The notes under the pieces were generated by a model, which saw only the letters and a list, made by a program, of their open reading frames with translations, had not been told where the DNA came from and made no database searches. The translations under genes and the position numbers were made by a program. Below are positions 57,129 to 64,000 of a stretch of DNA of 64,000 nt, in pieces. Position 1 is the stretch's first letter. Every line of letters begins with the position of its first letter. Source of the DNA: Chaetoceros tenuissimus. Its lineage: Eukaryota > Bacillariophyta > Thalassiosirophyceae > Chaetocerotales > Chaetocerotaceae. Location of the stretch: assembly GCA_021927905.1 (NCBI GenBank), contig BLLK01000057.1, positions 248,001 to 312,000 on the forward strand. Direction: 5' to 3'.

Positions 57129-58005
57129 ATGGTTCGCTCTATTCTTATCGCTGCTCTTGTTGGCTCCGCTGCTGCTTTTGCTCCTGCTTCTGTGGTACGT
57201 CGATGATATTGAAGAGAGATGAAAAGAAATGGCTTGGAAGATGTGTATCAAGAGAGATGTGTATCAAGAGAGACAAGAGGAGATGCTTTCTCTTCTTGAG
57301 TTCAAATGAAATTGACAGTTTAAGAATGAAATTTGAAATAAGAAATAAAGAGTTCGTGAAAATTGAAAAAGAGAAAAGAAAGAAGATAGAATCTAAAAGC
57401 CATCGTCACATTTCAAAAGTTTCATGTCTCTAGTTTCTTCTTCATCACCTTTTAACTCACTCTTCACTCTCCTAATCTATTAGAGCCGCAACTCTGTTGC
57501 TCTCAAGGCTGAAATGTCCGAATCCCTTCCATTCCTTCCACGTCCAGAAAAACTCGACGGATCAATGGCAGGAGACCGCGGCTTCGACCCAATGGGACTC
57601 TCTGAAATCCAACAAGACCTCACTTACGCACGTTGGGCTGAACTCAAACATGGACGTATTGCCATGCTTGCCATCGTTGGAATGATTGTACAGGAATACA
57701 TTCATCTTCCAGGTGAGGCTTATCAGAATTCTGATCCTTTTGGAGCTGTTTCTACTGTTGGTATGGGTGTCAATGCACAGATTTTTGCAGCGATTGGTTG
57801 TGTCGAGCTTGCCAACTTTAATAAGCATTATGATGGTTCTGCGCCTGGTGATATTGGCTGGACTGGAGGTTTCTTGAAGAACAAGTCTGAGGCTGATATT
57901 ATGAAGGCAAAGGAGCAGGAGATTACTCACTGTCGTTTGGCTATGATTGCTATTACTGGAGCTACTGTTCAGACTCTTCTTTTCCATCAGCCACTTTTGG
58001 GTTAA
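57129..58005 (+). CDS. Fucoxanthin-chlorophyll a/c-binding (Lhc) protein
   Basis: Exon 1 57129-57194, intron 57195-57483 (289 bp, GTACGT...CTATTAG), exon 2 57484-58005; 195 residues. The first exon is the plastid signal (ILIAALVGSAAAFAP, cleavage before Phe of AFAP). Chlorophyll-binding helix 1 has RWAELKHGRIAMLAIVGMI, helix 2 QIFAAIGCVELANF, and helix 3 EITHCRLAMIAITG. FDPMGL precedes helix 1. It would sit in the thylakoid as a light-harvesting antenna. The helix-3 HCRLAMIAITG and short tail look closer to Lhcr/Lhcf-type proteins than to Lhcx, but I do not assign the subgroup. Confidence 0.93.
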
Positions 58006-58320
58006 ACTTGTGACGAGCGTCAGCGAGGAACAGGTTGAAGGTTGAAAGGAAACTTATAGAAATGAGATTGGAAATGGTGATATTCTGGAGACAATCTTAT
58101 GCAGTTTTTAGACTGTACATTTGTGAATGCATGCAACGATTATGCAATGATTGACTTTATTTGGTTGCATGGAATTCATGGACACTTTTTTAGCTACATA
58201 ACATAGTAATCAAAATGTAGAAACTACATACGACTTTTAGAAGAGTATGAATATCTACGATGAAGACGTGTTGTATGGAAACTGAAACTGTTGATAAATT
58301 TAGCAAAACTATAGAAAGAT
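58006..58320. other. 3' flanks between convergent Lhc and MFS genes
   Basis: 315 bp, AT-rich, no gene; probably polyadenylation regions of both genes. Confidence 0.45.
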
Positions 58321-60181
58321 CTAAAATGATCCTTCTTCAGCTAGCTTTCGTTGTGTCCTCTTTACAAAGAATCGACGAAGTAAAGCAATGTATGAACTGG
58401 TAAATACAAATATGCTTGCACTTCCAAATGTTGCAGTGGCGCCATGGCGTCTGTATATTTCACCCATTAATAGTGGAGATACGATTCTACCCATTGTATT
58501 GATGATTCCATCAATTCCCAATACAGATCCTCTTTGATGAGGTGGGACGCATAGTAATAGCATGGTAGGAATAGTAGGACCATAAAGAGGTACTCCTGCG
58601 AAATACATGGCAGCTGCTCCAAATGTCAATAATTTCATGAGTCCAACTCCTACCAAGGGAGATGCAGAAGTGGATAATCCTAATAAACCTGTTCCAACTG
58701 CTGTCAACCCCAATGCACAGGCATTGACGACTCCCGTACGTTCAATCAATCGACTGGATAAACTTGTTGCCGAAAAAAGAAAACTGACACATGCAAATCC
58801 AGTAAAGGACATGCCAATCTCTCTTGCACTAAATCCCATTTGAGATTGTAATAGTGCTGGATAAAATGCGAAAAATGTAGAGTCGGCAATGTGATATAGA
58901 AATGAAATGACACAGACCGTGGCTACGCCTGTCCATAAACTTTGACCTAATGGACATGAATTCATTTGTAAATCTTTCTTGGCCGCTTCTTCCAATTTGG
59001 AAGATTCTTCTTCATCATCATCATCATTAGATGAAAGCATATCGTCTTTTTGGATATCCTTTACAAATGTCATGATTAATAGTGATGCTATCAAACTTCC
59101 TAAAGCAGACATTCCAATTACAAAAGACAAAGCATTGGCTCTTCCTTCAAATGCATTTCCAACGACTGCCTTGGTAGTCATGGATCTACCTTGATTCATC
59201 CATGTCATTTTCGCATTCATCGTTTTTGCACTGTTGCCTATACACCGTATAAACTCATATAGCAAACCACCCAAGGCTGGTCCACAGATATAACTCAAGG
59301 TAGCAGCTGCATCTCTCCAACCCAAGTATTTACTCACAAGATTATACTCTGGAACAATATTTTTCTCCACTAGAAACTCTGGATCATTATCCCTCAACTC
59401 CTTCTCACGTGCATCGGCTATATCCGATAAAAAAGCTTTGGCGACAGGTGCAGATCCACTAAACATTCCAGTAAACACTCTGGAAAGTAAAAAGTATTTC
59501 AAAGATTTACCAGAGTAGACAGCATAGGATTGGAGAGATAATCCTATTCCAGATCCTAATAGACTTATAATGAGAATAAGGCGACGGCCTAATATGTCGC
59601 TTAATCGTGGCCACGTGAATAATCCAATGAGCATTCCTAGTGGATAGGCACTTGTTAATGATCCGAACGATGCACCTGTTGGTAGATTGAAATGCTGTCC
59701 GATGGTAGGATTCAGTGGAGACGTAAGTGTGAATCCAAGTAAATTGAATGTCGTCGCTGCCAAAATGCAAAAGACTACCAAGAATGCTCATGAGATAAAT
59801 CATATAAAACAATAGATGCGAAAATTTGATGAATAAAGCCTTACTTGTAATTTTGGTAGATGATTGCATGGGTGAATGTGAAGATGAAGAGGCCTTTTCT
59901 TTTTTACTTGATGTGAATAATGATTTGGCTCTTCTGAAATTAGAAATAGACAGTGACGATGCTTTCCGTTGAGTCAAGTTTACTCGTGTATGAAAATGTT
60001 TGCTTGGTCTATATGATAATGAAGCTTGATTCATCGCATCATGAATAGAGTTCGTTCTAGTATATAAAGATACTATCTTCGGACAATTCGTCGATGGGAC
60101 TGAAGTAAATGCAGAAACGCCGCTAACCATATACAAAGAGCCTATAAACATCAGTACCAACTCATATTGAGAAGATTTCAT
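58321..60181 (-). CDS. MFS transporter, probably plastid- or ER-targeted
   Basis: Exon 1 60181-59845, intron 59844-59787 (58 bp, GTAAGG...CATGAG), exon 2 59786-58321; 600 residues. Exon 1 encodes a signal peptide ending VSGVSAF, which fits the diatom ASAF-type plastid motif, followed by a Ser/Thr/Lys-rich transit-like region of about 85 residues. Exon 2 holds about 12 membrane segments, with the MFS motif between TM2 and TM3 (RLSDILGRRLILI) and a charged central loop (SSNDDDDEEESSKLEEA). It resembles drug/metabolite:H+ antiporters of the DHA1 type; substrate unknown. The ATG at 60181 is preferred over the one 18 bases upstream because the signal peptide then begins properly. Confidence 0.8.
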
Positions 60182-60567
60182 GATTAAGAATAAAGGCAAA
60201 GATTCAATAGCTACTATGATGTACTATGATATGTTTTGTTGGCTACCTGGCTTTTGATGTTCGTATCAGAGAGCGCTTCCTACTTGCCCCCCTCTAAAAG
60301 TCTGAAAATAAATGATAATGCTACACAAGATTTTGTATTGCCTACTCTAGTAATAAAATCTATAATGGTTTTGATTCAACGTATTGTATAAAAATGAGAC
60401 AGCTGTTCATGTTGCATTGTTGATTGGAGGCTGTTTTACTTGCTTTTGTTTTCACGCAAAATCTAGGCCATTTATAAAAATTGACAGTCGTATAATGTCA
60501 CTTCAAACATGGAAACAATGATACGTATGTATTTCACAATCAATTGATATATTCAGATATTTTAAAT
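60182..60567. other. Intergenic region
   Basis: 386 bp between the MFS start and the GPCR 3' end. Nothing recognised. Confidence 0.4.
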
Positions 60568-62314
60568 CTAATCTTGGTCTCCTCCATTTTTTAATACGAT
60601 CCAAAACGCTTTCAAACGAGAGTATTCAGGATTATTCTTTCTCAACGACAAAACGTTTGGTCGACAATACACCATGATGAAAAGAAATCCTTGCAATGAT
60701 TGTAATGTCCTCATGAAGAACCCCAGCCAAAAGGGCGCCTCTTCATTGGAAGTCTTTACAAAACCTACTACAATGGTGGAAATATAACTGATGAAAAAGG
60801 TCCCGATGTAAAGAAGTGCATGAATCACGGCCTTTTCTTCATCACTTGCATGTCTATTTCCTCTATTTGAATTGGTAGAATCTGCTATAGCCATAAGCAC
60901 TTGAGGATAAGTTTGGTCGGATGGAATATGTTCTAAAGTTTGCTCACGTTCTTCTCGAATGGATTTTCGAACTTTGCGCAGATCAAATGCTAGAGGATCA
61001 GATTTTGTTCCAGATCTAGAAGTAATTGAATTTGACTTTTCAACAAGAGAAGCTGCACGGAGTATTTGCCTTTCTTCTTCCTTAGAATCGTCCTCAGCGA
61101 AGGATTTGTCACAGTTGTGTTTGGTATCTTTTCCTTCCTCAATATCACTAGCTTTGGCTTGTACATCTTCCTCAATATCACATGCATTTGCTTTTGCATA
61201 ATCTTTCTCAAAAGCAACATGTTTTGAAGGAGATTTCTTCTCATAGTTTGTAGATAGACCTGATCTGATATTTTCTCCTATTCTTTTCGAGTTTGAAGTT
61301 GGACAGGAAGAAACTGCATGTTCAATAATCGGATTGTCATCATGATTGTTTGTTTGTTCGAATACTTTGCAATCACAGCAGCAGTATAAGGTCTTCATCA
61401 ACAAAGAGTGATTTGTATCTTCCTCTGCACTTGATATTCGCCATCGATCACTTGCTTTCTTCCGTTTTACAACTTTGACAATGATAGCAACCATATTCAA
61501 AAATATAACAAGGGTAACAACGATTAGAAGGGCTCCTGTGAATAACAAATATTCTCTACTCTTTTTGCTCCCACGTTCACATACAATATCATCGTTGTAC
61601 ATACATTCACGAGGGTAAGCATTGATGAAACATGCTATGCCACCAAAATTAAATGACTGTTTTACTAGAAGAAAGATTGACGCAGATATTGGTATTGAAT
61701 TTGAGAAAAAGTGACACCAAGGCTCAATTGTTTTCTTGAACTTTTGTTCTTGCATTGAGAAGCAAACAAGACAAACGTAGTAGATGCTGAGAACTACATT
61801 GTAGAATATCGATCCTAAGAATCCCAGAAGAAATAGAAACCTGAATGGAATAAAAAGAAAAGATGTTAGCATAACTGACTATTACCTACTAGCTACTAGC
61901 TAAGGAAAGCTGCCCCTTCACTTAATGTCACTCGCACGAAAAAGAAGAACTCTGGCTAGTAATGCGCTAAACTAATAGCTAGTAGCTTCGGCAGCCACAA
62001 GAAGAAATAAGCGCAGTAGCTAGAATAGGCAGTAAATTATTTAGTACTTACCCTTGCATATCACAAGTAGCGATTGTACCAATGGCATATAAAACTTGAC
62101 CTTTCGGAGCTACAAACGTAGTTAAACTTGATGCAAATGACATGATAATATCATATACACAAAAACCAAAAATAATTCGCCGAACCGCCTTTCTTGAAAG
62201 TCCTGCTTTACTTCTCAGTATTGAGATCATGAGAACGCCAGAAGAGATGAGCGATAACGCTCCGGTTATAATGGGTGAGAAAATGAGGGCTTTTTGTTGA
62301 TTTATGGTATACAT
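60568..62314 (-). CDS. GPCR, cAMP-receptor-like, one intron (second of pair)
   Basis: Exon 1 62314-62052, intron 62051-61841 (211 bp, GTAAGT...ATTCAG), exon 2 61840-60568; 511 residues. TM1-TM2 in exon 1 (FSPIITGALSLISSGVLMISIL; RRIIFGFCVYDIIMSFAS), TM3 onward in exon 2, with the shared CFINAYPREC...VCERGS loop, a long acidic third cytoplasmic loop (EEDVQAKASDIEEGKD) and TM7 ending VYCRPNVLSLRK. The exon boundary CDMQG/F matches the GPCR at 51959. The ATG at 62314 is chosen by alignment; the open frame reaches 62557 but is not conserved. It would act at the plasma membrane; ligand unknown. Confidence 0.84.
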
Positions 62315-62790
62315 GTTCCTTGAAATAGAATTACAGATGCATAAACCCGTATGTGTTAACTTGTTTTTTATGAATGATTCGATGCCATCTCTTGTCTTGA
62401 AGTTCACGTTGGAAACAAAAAAGACGTGGCTTCCTTGAAGTTCAAGTTCAAGTTGAAAACAAAACAGATGTTTTCCGGTCAGAATCGAATCGTGGCAGAA
62501 AAGATTCCTAAGGCTTCTCAGCTTGAGTAAGTTGAAGTGGGGGCTTCTCTTTGTCATGTTTTAGTCGTAAGTACGTACAAAAAGATTTTTAAGAGGACGT
62601 CATTGTAAAACGTTTATAAACTCGCAAGTCGTAACGCAGCAACTAGATAGCGATTTCACCTTTTCATTTATATTCACAAATAGAATATATATAAATATAT
62701 ATATTGTATTCTACTCGTACACAATAATTCTAATTTCCACATAGGGCACCATCACCAGTAGGAGCGAAGAGGGAAATATATAGAAGAATA
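62315..62790. other. Divergent promoter between GPCR and DOMON-b561 genes
   Basis: 476 bp. A TA-rich microsatellite-like stretch lies at about 62684-62706. No other motif was recognised. Confidence 0.45.
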
Positions 62791-64000
62791 ATGAAGGTTC
62801 CTCTAGTATCAGTAGTGAAGCTACTTTTGCTACAGTTGTGTCAAGTTACAAATGCAGCCACTCAAATATGTTCAACTGACACACCATTCTCAAAAGTAAC
62901 TGTACAATCTGCACCACTTGTGACTATATCTTACAAATCTTCTGAAACACATTTGCATATATTGATTGAATCAGCTACCAAATCTTGGATAGGGTTCGGT
63001 TATTCTCCATCAGGAATAATGTTGAATACTGATGCTGTAATCGGTCTGGAGAGTGGTGTACATCTTTATTCCTTACCGGAGAGTTACATGGCTCCCATGG
63101 GAGTTACGAAATTAGGCGACGAGTTTCAAACTTTGACCGAAAAGAGTTTTACAGTATCCGATGGAGATGTTAAATCTACTCTAGAATTTATTCTACCGCT
63201 TGAAAATCGGAATGATGCGATTGTGAATAATGGTGTGAGTAAATTCATTTATGCCATTGGAAATGATGATGTGACGAATAGCTTTGGCGTTCATAAATTG
63301 CGAGGTGAAGTAGATTTAACATTGAGTCCTTGTCAAGCCTTTGAGGAGAGAGAAGATATTGATTATTCAGTCATGAATCAGAAACGATTGCTCAAGATTC
63401 ATGGACTTTTGGCAGCAGCTGCGTTTGGAGTATTGATGCCATTGGCGATTGCAGCATCGATTTTTAGAAAATATCTTCGGAAAGAGATGAAGTCTAAGCA
63501 ATTGTGGTTTTGGATTCATTACAGTCTCAATGTGTTGAGTTTTCTGTTGGTGATTGTGTTGTTTGCATTGGCGATTCGAGCCAGGAATTATTCAAGTATT
63601 GGTCATTTCTCAAAAGTACATGATCAACTTGGACTAGCAATCTTGATTCTAGTAACAATTCAAGTGCTTGCCGGTATCTTTCGGCCGAGTGTAGAACAGC
63701 ATCAGTCACAAAAGGTGGAAGATGAGGTATCGGTAGATGAATTTGTCGATCATAGTGGAAGAGATGAGCATGGAAATAAATTACCATATGGATCTAATAT
63801 CTTACGGCGTAAGAAATGGGCTAGAATGCATAGAGTAGGCGGGATTTTCATATTGTTCATGCTCGCATATCAGTTCTATGCTGGTATTGAGGCCTACAAG
63901 ACATTGTTTCTAGTAGATGGGAAAGTTTCTTTTATCTTTTATTGGATATGGATGGGATTAGGCTTTGCCTTTTTGTTGATTTTCATTTCTTTAAATATTT
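62791..64000 (+). CDS. DOMON-cytochrome b561 protein, partial (runs off the window)
   Basis: Signal peptide (about 1-22, VVKLLLLQLCQVTNA). A DOMON domain follows (about 25-165) with WIGFGYSPSGIM and LHILIESATK. From about 190 a b561 core shows the four haem-ligand helices: LKIHGLLAAAAFG, WFWIHYSLNVLSF, VHDQLGLAILILV and KWARMHRVGGIFIL, each with one His. Such CYBDOM proteins pass electrons across the plasma membrane and often act in ascorbate-linked ferric reduction, so iron uptake is a plausible role. The frame is still open at 64000; the C-terminus is outside the window. Confidence 0.88.
   Translation, partial: MKVPLVSVVKLLLLQLCQVTNAATQICSTDTPFSKVTVQSAPLVTISYKSSETHLHILIESATKSWIGFGYSPSGIMLNTDAVIGLESGVHLYSLPESYMAPMGVTKLGDEFQTLTEKSFTVSDGDVKSTLEFILPLENRNDAIVNNGVSKFIYAIGNDDVTNSFGVHKLRGEVDLTLSPCQAFEEREDIDYSVMNQKRLLKIHGLLAAAAFGVLMPLAIAASIFRKYLRKEMKSKQLWFWIHYSLNVLSFLLVIVLFALAIRARNYSSIGHFSKVHDQLGLAILILVTIQVLAGIFRPSVEQHQSQKVEDEVSVDEFVDHSGRDEHGNKLPYGSNILRRKKWARMHRVGGIFILFMLAYQFYAGIEAYKTLFLVDGKVSFIFYWIWMGLGFAFLLIFISLNI

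Noticed and set aside
57203-57433. 76-codon Lys-rich frame
   Set aside because: It lies inside the 289-bp Lhc intron and has no similarity to anything; it is intronic.
62315-62557. 81-codon N-terminal extension of the GPCR at 60568-62314
   Set aside because: It is not conserved in the paralogous GPCR, which starts at the equivalent of 62314; more likely 5' leader.

Overview
The window reads as nuclear DNA of a photosynthetic stramenopile, most likely a centric diatom and possibly Chaetoceros-like. Evidence: an Lhc/fucoxanthin-chlorophyll protein with an AFAP plastid-targeting motif at 57129-58005; short GT-AG introns of about 70-290 bp; an expanded family of BspA-like leucine-rich-repeat (LRR_5) proteins; cAMP-receptor-like GPCRs; a Ty1/copia element with diatom-like features; and a possible radial-spoke gene, which would fit a lineage with flagellate sperm. 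The genus is inference.

Left part, 0-14 kb. A tandem family on the minus strand combines MYND zinc-finger genes with small coiled-coil genes. All three MYND copies are broken, each differently: an in-frame TAA, a frameshift, and a deletion plus insertion of a 6.8-kb copia retrotransposon (3770-10568; 322-bp LTRs with two mismatches, GCTTG target duplication, intact gag and pol in one frame separated by a single TGA). E2F-like sites lie about 110-150 bp upstream of the coiled-coil genes and two of the MYND copies.

Middle part, 14-46 kb. After a DUF4864 protein, a GPCR and a lipoxygenase-like protein comes an array in which plus-strand LRR_5 genes alternate with minus-strand genes for a six-TM membrane family (called 6TM here). 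Both families recur in convergent or divergent pairs, and most 6TM copies carry frameshifts or stops. Interspersed are an exostosin-type glycosyltransferase, a DJ-1/Hsp31-like protein, and a 2.7-kb segmental duplication. That duplication carries an N,N-dimethylformamidase-like gene head to head with a membrane-anchored methyltransferase; one dimethylformamidase-like copy has an intron the other lacks, and one methyltransferase copy is truncated into an LRR remnant. There is also an LRR gene fused to a 2-oxoglutarate-dioxygenase-like domain.

Right part, 46-64 kb. A membrane-anchored RCC1-repeat protein, an LRR-PDZ fusion, two more GPCRs that share an intron position, the only spliced and apparently intact intron-bearing 6TM gene (next to a broken LRR gene), a shortened RSP3-like gene, the Lhc gene, a probably plastid-targeted MFS transporter, and the 5' part of a DOMON-cytochrome b561 gene that runs off the end.

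The strongest candidate for an undescribed system is the LRR_5/6TM array. Its LRR proteins share one N-terminal sensor-like region but carry different C-terminal modules (ankyrin-like tail, RING, PDZ), and they stay linked to a fast-decaying polytopic membrane family. All function statements are from sequence reading only.
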